A stretch of DNA of 64,000 nucleotides from Lactifluus volemus (Eukaryota > Basidiomycota > Agaricomycetes > Russulales > Russulaceae), in NCBI GenBank assembly GCA_022376515.1, contig WTXI01000003.1, positions 186,001 to 250,000 on the forward strand, read 5' to 3'. A program made the translations under genes and the position numbers. The notes beneath the pieces were generated by a model. It was not told the origin of the DNA. It made no database searches and saw nothing but the letters and a program-made list of their open reading frames with translations. This document shows, in pieces, positions 23,892-35,825 of this stretch (position 1 is the first letter of the stretch; each line of letters begins with the position of its first letter).

Positions 23892-24156
23892 CGTCTAGTC
23901 TAGCATACTAGTACATTTGACATTCACATCGACCTTGTCTCGTATAAACAGGCATTCAGCTTTCAATTGCCCTTTCATTGATGCTACATCGCGGCTCTGT
24001 TGAAACACCGCGGTGGTTCCGCGCATACAAATCAGCTACAAGCTCCAGAAATAGCCGCACACACACGATTTCTGTACCGTGACATGCAGCATGCAACGGA
24101 GTTCAACTTGAAGGTCCAGCCATACAGATGAGTCAAATCGATTAAAAAGTGAGACG
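23892..24156 (+). repeat. direct repeat, right copy
   Basis: Diverged partner of the 20538-20746 repeat, with an extra 50-base insertion in its middle. It ends close to the POP5-like remnant. Confidence 0.7.
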
Positions 24157-24224
24157 GAGGTATGGTTGCATAGTAAATGTATCAGCACCCCACATGTTGT
24201 CTTATCACCACGCCCGGCGGTCCG

Positions 24225-24430
24225 AGTCACGTAACACCTGAGTCTCCTGCATGCTCGTTTCAAACTGTGCTACTGTGTTTCCTCCGTTGCGTTACAGGAC
24301 CTAAGTAGGTCCCGTCAATAACAGCTACGTGCCAACAAGAAGAGTGAAAAATGGAACGTACTGTATTCACCTACACCTTCTTCTACCCGTGTAATGACCT
24401 CTACGTTGGTAAATGGCTGCCGCTTTTTGT
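24225..24430 (-). pseudogene. POP5-like 3' fragment
   Basis: Matches the last two exons of the POP5 copies at 40.2 and 44.7 kb: RVEEGVGEY (compare RVKAGVGVY), an intron with the same GTACGTTCC start, then TVAQFETSMQET (compare TVAHFETSMREI). Frames differ by single bases, and the upstream POP5 exons are absent or replaced by unrecognised sequence (24431-24606). It faces away from CUL1-A, whereas the intact arrangement has POP5 and CUL1 on the same strand, so this locus was rearranged. Confidence 0.5.
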
Positions 24431-25119
24431 ACTAGTTCAAAGTATGGGTGGTTGCTGTTGTTTGCTGATGCCAGTGTCGCCGATGTCTGGCTATGCCTAA
24501 TTTCTGTCCTCCATGACCAAAAGGATGGTCCCGTAAACACAATTTCAAGAGGTTGATCCCGAGACAGCTTTGCCAAGCATGGCTCGAGTACGGTGGGTGA
24601 ACCCACGGCTACGGTGGTAGGCTGTGATCGCAGAAGTTTTCGAGGTCATGTTGGTAATGGGTAACGTAACTTTGAATGAGCCGAGCAAGAGGACACCGTG
24701 ACGTATGCCAGTGGCGACGCGTTCACGATAGAACTATCAGACAAGTACTCACGGCTATGACACCACTGCCGTGCTTCCAAAGACAACGTTAGCGAAAGGG
24801 ATGAGGACGACTTAAGGCGAAAACACGCCTACATCCTGGCCTGGTGAGTGATCGCATGGGTGGGTGTTTAGTGTAAGGGGGGGTTGTGACTTTGGCAGCC
24901 CTGTCCAGGATGCGGTCGCATCACCCGTGAGGATGGCAGTCGATTTCCAGGAGACATCCCGGCATGTCTCTCTGCACAAACAAGGCTCTGGATGTGATCA
25001 AGGCAACAGACGCTGTTAAAGTCCACTTTGTCTCGGGCGCTTGGGGTCCGATGACTCGGACTGGCACCACAACCACGGCTGCCTCCTCGTTCTGTCCTCA
25101 TGGAATAAGTGTTCTTCCA

Positions 25120-27857
25120 ATGGCAGGTACCAATCAATATCCTATGCCGCCACCGACGGCGGACCGTGCTACTCAATGGGCATACCTCGAGGAAGGCGTC
25201 GATCACATCATGACGAAGCTTCTCACACTGACAGACCTATCCTATGCCAAGTATATGAGCTTGTATACAGTGGCTTACAACTACGTCTTTTCACCCATTA
25301 GCGCTTCTGGGCCATCAAGAGCTGGTCAATATCTATCTCTCCTTATGTTCAGGCTACCCCGTGCTGACATGCCCCTCCAGCTGGGATTGATCAGTTGGGG
25401 TCCGATTTGTACCATAACATCACGCAATACATTTTACGGCATCTGCTACATTTGAGAGAGGTAACTTCTCAGAGCCAAGAAGATAGGACAGCGAATGACG
25501 CCAACTGAAGCACGCAGATCCACTACAAAACGAGCCCCTCTTGAAGTATTATGCTGGTGAATGGAATAGGTACACGACGGGCGCAAATTGCATCAATCGT
25601 CTATTTGCTCAACTGAACATATACTGGGTGAAGCGAGAGCGCAATGAGGGGAGAATGGGTGTCTATCCCGTATACACCGTGCGTTCTCTTCCGCTGATTT
25701 CTCTGGCTTGGCTTAAGCACGGATCCGTAGCTTGCTCTTGTTCAATGGCGCCACAATTTTTTTCTACATTTACAAGGAAGGCTCACCAGCACGATCTTGC
25801 GCCTCATCGAGCAGCAGAGGAACGGCGAGACAATTGACCAGGGTCTTGTAAAAAAGGTCATCGACTCATTCGTCTCCCTCGATATCGATGAGAACGACTT
25901 GAACAAGGTTTCTCTCTCCATTTACAAGGAACACTTTGAGATTCCTTTTCTTAATGCCACCGAGGCATACTACAAGCTCGAGTCCGATTCGTTCCTTGCA
26001 GAGAACAACCTGTCGGATTATCTCAACAAGGCCGAAGAACGTCTAAAGGAGGAAGAAGACCGTGTGGAATGGTATCTACATACAACTTCACGCAAGTTGT
26101 TCATCAGTAAATGTGAAGATATCCTCGTTCGCACGCATGCGGAACTCATGTGGGATACCTCCCAAAGTCTCTTGGACTACGACAAAGATCAGGATCTTCG
26201 GCGTATGTATTCTCTACTCTCTCGCATCCCGGAAGGTCTAGAGCCCCTGCGGAAGAAGTTCGAGGAACACGTGAAGATGACCGGACTCGCAGCGATTGCT
26301 ACATTAGTAGGAACAGATTCCGCAACCATAGACGAACTGGACCCGACAGCCTACGTTGATGCTCTTCTTGAGGTGCACACAAAGTATTCTGACACCGTCA
26401 ACCACAGCTTCAGGGGTGAAGCTGGCTTCGTTGCGAGCTTTGATAGGGCATGTCGAGAGTTCGTCAATCACAATGCCGTGACGGGCGTGCTATCGAGCAG
26501 ATCACCTGAACTACTTGCCAAGCACGCAGATGCATTGCTACGCAAGAGTAATAAGATGGCCAAGAAGAGCGACCTTGAGGGTTCGCTGAATCGTGTCGTA
26601 AGTGGTCGTCAGATTAGCTATTGTAAGGTCACTACTCACTGGCAGGCACGTTCATAGATGGTCATATTCAAGTACCTCGAGGAGAAGGATGTATTTCAAA
26701 CGTTCTACTCGACCAAGCTGTCTAAGCGTCTCATCCACGGATTATCTGAATCAGATGAAGCCGAGGCAAGCATGATCTCGAAATTGAAAGAGGCTTGCGG
26801 TTCCGAGTACACGATCAAGCTTCAACGCATGTTCACTGGTATGATCCTCCGCTCTGTTAAGCGCGAAGAGATTGCTCACCAACACTGCAGACATAAGTAT
26901 CAGCCAGGATTTGACGGAATCTTTCAAGGAGCACGTGGCGCAGAGTCAGAATCACGCCGACATGAACATAACATTCAGTGTGATGATTCTCGGTACAAAC
27001 TTCTGGCCACTCAGTCGACCAAAAGGCAGCTTCACAGTTCCGACTGACCTTCGATTACCCTACGACCTCTTTCAGAAATTCTATGAGAGAATGCATCCGC
27101 ATCGCAAGCTCGCATGGCTGTGGAATTATTCCAAGAACGAGCTGCAGAGCACTTATCTTAATCGAAAGTACATCTTTATGACAAGCACGTATCAGATGAC
27201 AGTATTGCTGGAGTACAATAACAGGGACAGCCTCTCACTGGATGAGCTTGGAACTGCGGCCAATGTTGGGAAGGACGTCCTCACGCAGGTGCTGCAACCT
27301 CTTGTGAAGTCTGGCATCTTGATCAGCGATGGGCCGACCAGTACGATCTCAATCTCTGTGCGTCCTACTTCCTGTCAAGACTTGAACACTTTCTTCACCG
27401 GACACTTGTAGATTTCGAGTCGAAGAAGATCCGCGTGAACTTGAATCAACCAACGAAGGCCGAGGTCAAGGCTGAGTCGAGTGATGTGCTGAAGACGGTC
27501 GACGAGGATCGCAAATACATTATTCTAGCGACCATTGTCCGGTACGCACTTATCCTGTTTGTACGGTATTATGGGTCATCCGTCTGAAACTCGTGTGTTA
27601 CACACAGAACCATGAAAGCGCGGAAGACTATGGAAAATGAGTCGCTTATCCAGGAGGTTGCTTCGGAGCTGTCGAAGCGCTTTACGCCCAAGGTCCCCGC
27701 TATCAAGAAGGTCTGTTGCTTTCTACCCTATTCACTATTGAGTGAGAATGCAGTGCTACTGATCTCGCCCTGAACACAGGCGATCGAAACGCTCCTAGAT
27801 CAGGGGTACATAAAGCACGTTGACGGTACTCAAGACACGTTCGCCTACGTTGCATAG
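25120..27857 (+). CDS. CUL1: cullin-1 copy A (SCF scaffold), one frameshift
   Basis: Scaffold of SCF ubiquitin ligases: the N-terminus binds Skp1/F-box proteins, the C-terminus Rbx1, and a Lys near the end is modified by Nedd8. Exons: 25120-25324, 25381-25460, 25511-25678, 25731-26597, 26658-26838, 26891-27541, 27608-27710, 27780-27857. Motifs: [87 protein letters not shown], the Nedd8 site in IVRTMKARK, and the terminal AYVA. A single GGG at 27331-27333 (GGGG in copy C) shifts the frame in exon 6, as in copy D. It is the most diverged copy and is inverted relative to B-D. Confidence 0.9.
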
Positions 27858-28564
27858 TGGAAAGGCACCCTGTTCAGTACTTTCAGTCTTGCCTAGTTTT
27901 ACCCTTGTCTGTCCAGTATTTCGGGATAAGTTGTTGTAGCATATCGTAAATGTCAGCCCCTGCAATCCTAGGGAGATGATAAGATGAGCCAAGATTAATG
28001 AGCTATTACCACCCCCGCAGTTCCACCCATCTCCCTCTAATATGTTACTAGTTTGTACGTGCATACAGGACGAATACATGCATCTAGGAATGCACCCTGG
28101 GCTCCAGAATCGGTCGCATACTTCGAGTTGGTCAACCACTCTCTGGGCCGCGCTTCAGTATGCATGCATCTGATTTCCAGTTCATCGAAAGAAGTCACTG
28201 AAGGGTTACAGAATGGCCAGGATTCATATGGCCCGTACATGAGGCCCGGGGCGGTCCTACTAGTAGGCTGAGCGGAGACTGCCTACAGATTCCTCAAGTG
28301 AAAGTTATGCCACTAGATACTACGATATACTACCCGCCACGATACACTGGAAGGCTTACGCCTCAAACATAACCTCCGCTATAAGATCTACGCTCAGCTT
28401 CGCTAACTTGGCAGGCATCTGGAAGTGTGATCAGATCACACGCTCGGCTTTACGAACCTGCTTGTGACACTTCCAGTGCTACGCTGGCCCCGCCAATTTC
28501 GCTCTCCGCACACATGTTCAAGTTGGCGACGCTGAGACTGTCCTCTTGCAACCTCAAGGACACT

Positions 28565-28770
28565 CGAGGCCATTTCCAACAACCCTCATGGCACAACCCC
28601 CAACGCCAATCGTGGCCGCTCATTTCCTCGCATCAGCCTAAACGCGTGTCCAATCACTTGGCAAACCAAGTACGAGTATGAGAAAACAGCTAGTCAAAAA
28701 AAGAACGCGACTCGGAGTCGAGGAGGGTTCATATAGCATGAGCCTAGGTGGGGGTGAACTGTTGCGATCA
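28565..28770 (+). pseudogene. remnant of the BioF-like gene's last exon
   Basis: About 200 bases resembling 19900-20230, including GGCCATTTCCAACAACCCTC (compare GGCCATCTCCGACAACCCTC), AGTACGAGTATG, and the 3' end with CCTAGGTGGGGGTGAAC. Internal deletions and stops make it non-coding. It lies just downstream of CUL1-A, linking that copy's origin to rearrangement with the BioF region. Confidence 0.65.
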
Positions 28771-28958
28771 GACAGTCAGGAGAGACAGTACGAAGCGGAA
28801 TGTAACACCGTTTTGGCGGAAGAATAGAAAATATAACGAATGTATTTATCTCCATTAGGCACGCAGACTCATCCAAATCGAGGCGTTTTATTGCGTGCCA
28901 CTGCAGGAGCTCAGGGAAGAGACAAGTTGTATGGCAATAATTTGGGCAGGGGAACAGC

Positions 28959-29504
28959 CTATGACTCCTGGCTTGTTGATGCAAGATGGGGGAAGTACGT
29001 GAAGGTGAATTCGCCCTTCATGAGGGTGTGCATCTCGGTGCGGATTTGCGACATGGTATCGGCGAGGAGAGCCGGGGTCATGTCTGGAGTGAGAGTTGGT
29101 TCATCTGGGAGGGATTGGTTGGGCGAGGGGGGACTTAGTAGCATTGGAGGAGGCTCGGGTGGGCTGGGGTCAGGTAGGGCAGGTCTTGGTTGGCTTGGGG
29201 GGTCAGCCATGGGGCATAGAGTGTTGAGAGGCAGGAGAAACAAGTCATCATACCAGGTGTTATCTGTTGTAGCAGAGATATCATTCCTATCTACAAGAGC
29301 TACCACGGCCAAATGGCCACATAAGTGTTGGTTGCCGAGAAAGGAACCGTCCGAGCGATGCATACGGAGGCGCGGCCCGGAAAGTGGTCGACTTACCCTT
29401 GTCGACCTCCATTCAGCCGGGGGGCCCTTGAACCCGAACCACCACCATGGCGGGTTTTTCCTACACCAGGCAAGGGTGAGCAACACACCGCTCTCGCACA
29501 CCAC
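28959..29504 (-). CDS. unrecognised proline-rich open frame
   Basis: An uninterrupted 181-codon frame. The middle part has ordinary globular composition (GNQHLCGHLAVVALVDRND, TDNTWYDDLFLLPLNTL), followed by a Pro/Ser-rich stretch and MSQIRTEMHTLMKGEF. The block near 29360 (GCATACGGAGGCGCGGCCCG) also occurs at 41297 in the CUL1 3' flank. It may be a real lineage-specific gene exon or chance; no family is recognised. Confidence 0.25.
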   Translation of the reverse strand: MVCESGVLLTLAWCRKNPPWWWFGFKGPPAEWRSTRVSRPLSGPRLRMHRSDGSFLGNQHLCGHLAVVALVDRNDISATTDNTWYDDLFLLPLNTLCPMADPPSQPRPALPDPSPPEPPPMLLSPPSPNQSLPDEPTLTPDMTPALLADTMSQIRTEMHTLMKGEFTFTYFPHLASTSQES

Positions 29505-29749
29505 GACCCCCTAACACACACACCATAATATCATAAACCCTGTTAACTATAAGGCGTTGAGACTTGGAGAGCCCAATGAACGGTATAATGTATGAACCAT
29601 ACCCACCAACCTGCATGCCACTCAATCACAGCACAAGATGTCACTACAGTACCACTTGCTAGTACTGTACTACCTACTACAAAGCACTACCTAGCATAGG
29701 CAACTACAAGACATCCTAAAATCTCAATGCCACTGCCACCGTGACCTAC

Positions 29750-30278
29750 ACTACAATTACGGGCACCAACAAAACAACTGCCCCAAACCACGCGTCCCAA
29801 TCCCCGGCCCGGAGCCCGGGCCAGTCACACGCACCGACCCGCACCACTGGCAGCCTGCCCACAATGAAGGATCTGCGCACCTACCTGCACCATAAGCCAC
29901 CAAACCGACCACCGAACTAAAAATATGAAGAATCACGGCTAAAATCAAACAAAATAAGAAGTCCACCGTGACAATATCCTGCACCTGGGATCTCATCCTA
30001 GGACAGCATGGGGATCCCCCATACAACTGGCTCTACAATCGTGAGGTTTTAGTGGGTAGGAGGCCATGATAGCTGACCCCAGGTGAAGTGGCCTGAGTCC
30101 CACACTATCCCCTTCCAGGGATGTGCGTAAATGCATTTTCGTCCTCTCCCCGGTCCACCGGCCCGGCTCCAGCGCGCTAAGATAAGCTGATGGTAAATCT
30201 CCTGACACTTAGCACTTATGTTTCGGTAGTTAACGACTTAGCTAGTTCCCTGAAATAAAGCGCTCTCCAAAAAAAAAA
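29750..30278 (+). mobile_element. second LINE tail, 5'-truncated, same family
   Basis: From about 29890 the sequence follows the 3' end of the large LINE: end of the coding region (LRQHGEPPYNW there, with changes here), the 3' untranslated region nearly base for base, and a short poly(A) at 30269-30278. Similarity fades toward about 29750, so the left boundary is approximate and no target duplication could be fixed. It sits in the 3' flank of CUL1-B. Confidence 0.8.
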
Positions 30279-33200
30279 TTGGCACTTGACGTGATGAAGG
30301 GATGAGGCTTCAAGCTTCAAGTTTGACATAAACATACACTACATAAGAGCATCAATAAGAACATGAATATCGACTGCTACAGAATACCTTGCAAGCAAGG
30401 TAATGCTACAACAACTCATCCCGGAATACTGGACAGACGAGGGCAGAAAATTGGCAAGACTAAAAGTACTGAACCGGATACCTTTCCACTATGCAATGTA
30501 AGCGAACGTGTCTTGGGTACCGTCAACGCGTTTTATGTACTCTTGCTCTAGGAGCATTTCGATCGCCTGGGTTCAGGGAGAGATCAGTAGCACTGCATCC
30601 TAAACCTCAACAGTGAATAGAGTGGAAAGAACAGACCTTCATGATAGCAGGAACCTTGGGCGTAAAGCGCTTCGACAGCTCCGAAGCAACCTCCTGGATA
30701 AGCGACTCATTTTCCATTGTCTTACGCGCTTTCATGGTTCTGTGTGTAACGCACGAGTTTCAGATGGATGTCTCATAATACCGTACAAACAGGATAAGTG
30801 CGTACCGGACAATGGCCGCTCGAATAATGTATATGCGATACTCGTCGACTATCTTCAGGACATCATTCAACTCAGCCTTGACCTCGGCCTTCGTTGGCTG
30901 ATTCAAGTTCACGCGGATCTTCTTCGACTCGAAATCTACAAGTGTCCGGTGAAGAAAGTGTTCAAGTCTTAACAGGAAGTAGGACGCACGGAGATTGAGA
31001 TCGTACTGGTCGGCCCTTTCGCTGATCAGGATGCCAGACTTCACAAGAGGCTGCAGCACCTGCATGAGAACGTCCCTCTCAACGTTGGTCGCAGTTCCGA
31101 GCTCATCCAGTGAGAGGCTGTCCCTGTTATTGTACTCCAGCAATACTGTCATCTGATACGTGCTTGTCATAAAGATGTACTTTCGGCTAAGATAAGTGGT
31201 CTGCAGCTCGTTCTTGGAATAATCCCACAGCCATGCGAGCGTGCGGTCTGGACGTGTTCTCTGATAGAATTTCTGAAAGAGATCGTAGGATAATCGAATG
31301 TCAGTCGGAACTGTGAAGCTGCCTTTTGGTCGACTGAGTGGCCAGAAGTTTGTACCGAGAATCATCACACTGAATGTTATCTTCATGTCGGCGTGGTTCT
31401 GACTCTGCGCCACGTGCTCCTTGAAAGATTCCGTCAAATCCTGGCTGAGACTTATGTCTGCAGTGTTGGTGAGCAATCTCTTCGCATTGGACACAGACCG
31501 GAGATCATACCAGTGAACATGCGTTGAAGCTTGATCGCGTACTTGAAACCGCAAGCCTCTTTCAATTTCGAGATCATGCTTGCCTCGGCTTCATCTGATT
31601 CAGATAATCCGTGGATGAGACGCTTAGACAGCTTGGTCGAGTAGAATCTTTGAAATACATCCTTTTCCTCGAGGTACTTGAATATAATCATCTATAAACG
31701 CGCCTGAGTAGTGATCTTACAATAGCTAATCTGACGACCACTTACAACGCGATTCAGTGAGCCCTCAAGGTCGCTCTTATTGGCCATCTTATTATTTTTG
31801 CGTAGTAATGCATCTGCGTGTGTGGCAAGTAGTTCAGGGGATCCACCCGATATCCTGCGCGTCACAGCATTGCGATTGACGAACTCTCGACACGCCCTAT
31901 CAAAGCTCGCAACGAAGCCAGCTTCACCTCCGAAGATGTGGTTGACGGTATCAGAATATTTTGTGTGGACTTCAAGCAGAGCATCAACGTAGGCTGTTAG
32001 GTCCAGTTTTTGGTCCAGTTCGTCTATCGCTGCGGAATCTGTTCCTACTATTATGGCAATCGCTGCGAGTCCGGTCCGCTTCACGTGTTCCTCGAACTTC
32101 CTCCGCAGGGGCTCTAGACCTTCCGGGATGCGAGAGAGTAGAGAATACATGCGCCGAAGATCCTGATCTTTGTCGTAGTCCAAGAGACTTTGGAAGCTAT
32201 CCCACATGAGTTCCGCATGCATGCGAACGAGGATGTCTTCGCATTTACTGATGAGGAACTTGCGTGTAGCCTTATGTAGATACAAGCCCACACGGTCTTC
32301 TTCTTCCTTTAAACGTTCTTCTGCCTTGTTGAGATAATCCGACAGGTTGTTCTCTGCAAGGAATGAGTCGGACTCGAGCTTGTAGTATGCCTCTGTGGCA
32401 TTAAGAAAAGGAATCTCAAAGTGTTCCTTGTAAATGGAGAGAGAAACCTTGTTCAAGTCGGTCTCATCGATACCGAGGGAAACGAATGAGTCGATGACTT
32501 TTTTTACGAGACCCTGATCAACGGTCTCGCCGTTCCTCTGCTGCTCGACGAGGCGCAAGATCGTTCCAGTGAGATTTGGTTGCTTTCCTTGTATATGTAG
32601 AAAAAAGTTGTGGTGCCATTGAACAAGAGCAAGCTAAGGATCCATGCTTAAGCTGAACCAGAGGAACGAGCGGAAGAACACACGGTGTATACGGGATAGA
32701 CGCCCTTTCTTCCCTCATCGCGCTCTCGCTTCACCCAGTGTCGATTCAGATATGTGAATAGACGATTAATGTAACCCGCGCCTGTCGTGTATCTATCCCA
32801 TTCGCCAGAATAATACTTCAAGAGGAGCCCGTTTTGTAGAGTATCTGAATGCTTCAGCGGACGTCATCCACAATTCTATCTGCTTGATTTTAATTTACCT
32901 CTCTCAAATGTCGGAAATGCTGTACAAAGTAATGGATGAGGTTATTGTACAAGTCGGACCCTCTCAGATTAGCGCCGGCTGAAGGGATAGGTCAGCACGC
33001 AGGTAGCCTGATGGTGAGGAGAGACAGACATCGACCAGCCACAGACGGCTCAGAGGTGTTACTGGGCATTTTTGATGAAGCGCAATACTTGTATGCCATG
33101 GTATACAAGCTCATATACTTGGTAAAGGATACGCCTGTTTGAAGCTTGGTCATGATGTGGTCCATCGCGGAAACTTCTGGAAAAATGTTTGACAAGGGTA

Positions 33201-33289
33201 ACCCTGGCCATTTTGGGATTATCATTTAATATTATCTAACAAGTTATTGCAATCCCTTGTCATACCTTGTAATATATTTTTATAATAAT

Positions 33290-33530
33290 AATATTTTGAC
33301 CAGGGATTGTTGATAATAACTTGGGATAACAATCCCTGATAATGATAAGATTGTATTGACCTAGTAATAACTTGGGATAACAATCCCTGATGATGATAAG
33401 ATTATCATGTCAAGGTATTGTCGATAACAACTTGGGGTGACAATCCCTGATAATGACAAGATTACCACATCAAGGTATCGTTATCAGTAACTTGGGATAA
33501 CAATGCCTTGCATGGTTAATCTTATCTTAC
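33290..33530 (+). repeat. four diverged tandem copies of a ~60-base AT-rich unit
   Basis: Units begin near 33318, 33366, 33427 and 33490. Each contains ACTTGGGATAACAATCCCTG or a near variant, then GATAATGATAAGATT. They lie in the left subterminal region of the insertion and may be transposase-binding repeats. Confidence 0.65.
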
Positions 33531-33990
33531 AAGGTATTGCTTTTGTAATTTTCGTCGGGACAGCTCCTTTACAGTCATGTCTCACACAGGTAAATTTTTT
33601 TAACTCTTGTTTTGACTTTATAATTGAGTTAACAGCTTGTATATTACTATATAGAATACATTTGTTATATATTGGGTCCATGAGGGGAATAATATTGGAA
33701 CGACATAGTGGAAGGAGAAAGAGAGGCAAAGTCGCGTAAGTGACACTATATATAGTAAGTGGGCTACAGCCCTGGACATTTGTGTTCACGTGCACAAATT
33801 ACCGTTTGCCACTTTCTCCTTCCACCGCCACCAAGACTCGCACGCTGCATTCAAGCAGCCCTTGATTCTATCTCCCTCTCCTTTACTTCCCCTGTCGCAT
33901 TGACCGCGCATCAAAGGCCACCCACACACTGTCACGGTATCCTCCCATCGAGACAGGAGCCCTGCGAGTAACAGAGGCCTTGAGGCTCAA

Positions 33991-35825
33991 ATGGCAACGG
34001 CTGACGAGCTGCTTGCTGAGTCCCCCCCTCTTCTTCCTACAATGTCACCCGATGGCTCGCCCTCAGCGGCCGCGCCTTCCCGTCCCCCGCGCTCGCCCCT
34101 ACGTGTAGCGACACTACTGCAAGACAATTCTCACCCAGATATTGTACCTAGCCCAGGTGGAAAGCGATGGATGACATGGAGAGCTCGTGGCGGTCTCGAG
34201 CTATAAAGATTGAGCATTCAACAGTACGTATCAACCTTCCCCTTCCCCTCTCGTTTAAAAAAAAAGGGCTAATGTTTATTTCTTTAGCCGCCGCGGCGCA
34301 AACGCGGGTCGAGCGTCCCCCGTGATGCCTTTCGTCTGTCATCGTCGTCGTCAGGGCACACCAATGCCTTTTTTACTACCCTCGGCGAAATGCAGACTAT
34401 GCCCCATTTCACCTCACTTCGGGAGGCTCGCCAGCGACTTCGAGAGTCCAGTCAGACGTTCCAATCTGGCACAGCGTCTTCTGTGTATCCGCTGTCTTCA
34501 TCCACTATTTCTGGCACCGAGTCACCTTCCTCACCGCGTTCCATCGTCGACTCCTTCCAGGACAATCATATCTCGTCCGTTGACCCAGATGAACCATATG
34601 ACGAGTATCAGGTGATGACGTTTCGTATCGGCTTCGTCTTCTGCTCAGCAACAACTATTTTTTACCGCCTGCCCACTCCAAGCCATCGCCCTCCGATTTT
34701 GCGTCTCCCGTCGCGGCGTCTTCCAAGAAGCCGGCGAAGTCTGTTGGCCCAGCCTTTTTGGATATCTTTCGTGTGGGGAAGACGCGTCCGAAGCCAAACT
34801 CGCCGACTGGTCACGTCACTCAAGTTGGCCCACCGAGGCTCAGGACTACTGCAGATTCGACTATTGCATCATCGCGGACGCCAAAATCTCATGCGGACCC
34901 AGTCCCACGTGGCCCCGTTACCCCTACCTTAGCCGGACATGCTTCACGAGTGGCTGTAGTCCGCGAGAAGGTCGACGACTTGGCGTTGGCTGCAGCGCAG
35001 GCTGAGCAAGAGCTCAAGATGCGAGTTGATCCAAAACAACAAGGCACCGAGCACATCAACGACTATATCGATCCAACGGATGCCGTTGATCTTCCGCCGC
35101 CCTCTGAAAATTCGCCGTTTGCATTCCAAGCATCGGCACTGCGAGGTTTGGGAGTTGAAAGTTCCCTTGGTGCTGCGGTGCTTGCAGAGCGTTTGCCTCC
35201 CGGTAGCCCTGGTCTCTGGTCTCTAGACCCAGATGAAGAGGCGTGGCGCAAGGCACTGTTAAAGGAGGCCGTGGATCATTCTCTTAACAACACCCCCTCC
35301 CATTCGTTTCACACATCATCCCACGCGACAATGTCTTCTTCGGGAAGTATGGGGCCGTCTTTTGCTCTGTCTAGTTCGAGTCCGGGCACAAGGACATCGA
35401 CTCCGAGCGTGAAACGGAACCTGGGCCAGCGTATCATGGAACTTCTGGAGGAGCAGCACGAAGAAGTCATACTCCAGTCCTCAACCGTTTCTCCTGGGGA
35501 GGTACTGTCTATCCCAGAGTCACAACCGCAAGGACGAATAGTCTCAACAGCGTCGCACGCCAGTCAACCCCCTCTTCGTGCTGAGACTCCGGCCGAATTG
35601 CAAACCGCGCTTCCACCTCCACCGCGAACCCCTGCGAAACTTCCGCGTTCTGCTACATCGTCAGAATCGCAGGATCACTCGCATCGAGCAAGCCAGGTCT
35701 CCACATCTACGCTCCGAAAGACGACGTCGTCACCTATGCTGCCGCTACCCCAACCTCGACCACAATGGCAGCATCGTTGTCATTATTGCCGTTGGACCTC
35801 CGAGCCCCACCACTTGGTGATGTAA
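33991..35825 (+). CDS. host-type gene carried inside the inverted-repeat element
   Basis: An intron-containing protein-coding region: exon 1 from 33991 (MATADELLAESPPLLP), then DMESSWRSRAIKIEHST after a one-base shift near 34160, an intron at about 34224-34287, exon 2 with FTSLREARQRLRE and DSFQDNHISSVDPDEPYDE, and a long last exon. Conserved-looking blocks in the last exon are VVREKVDDLALAAAQAEQEL, DYIDPTDAVDLPPPSENSPF, RLPPGSPGLWSLDPDEEAWR and LGQRIMELLEEQHEE. It is a Ser/Pro-rich, mostly disordered protein; the family is not recognised and it has no transposase features. Retained introns show it was captured as DNA, not through a cDNA. Confidence 0.5.

Noticed and set aside
25511..25520. 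Acceptor CACGCAG at 25517 for CUL1-A exon 3
   Set aside because: It would break the frame in copies A-D; the upstream GAAG acceptor keeps all four in frame (HADPLQN / HSDTLQN).
34148..35256. Minus-strand open frames over the gene carried by the 33-36 kb element
   Set aside because: They are antisense shadows of the Ser/Pro-rich plus-strand gene and lack motifs.
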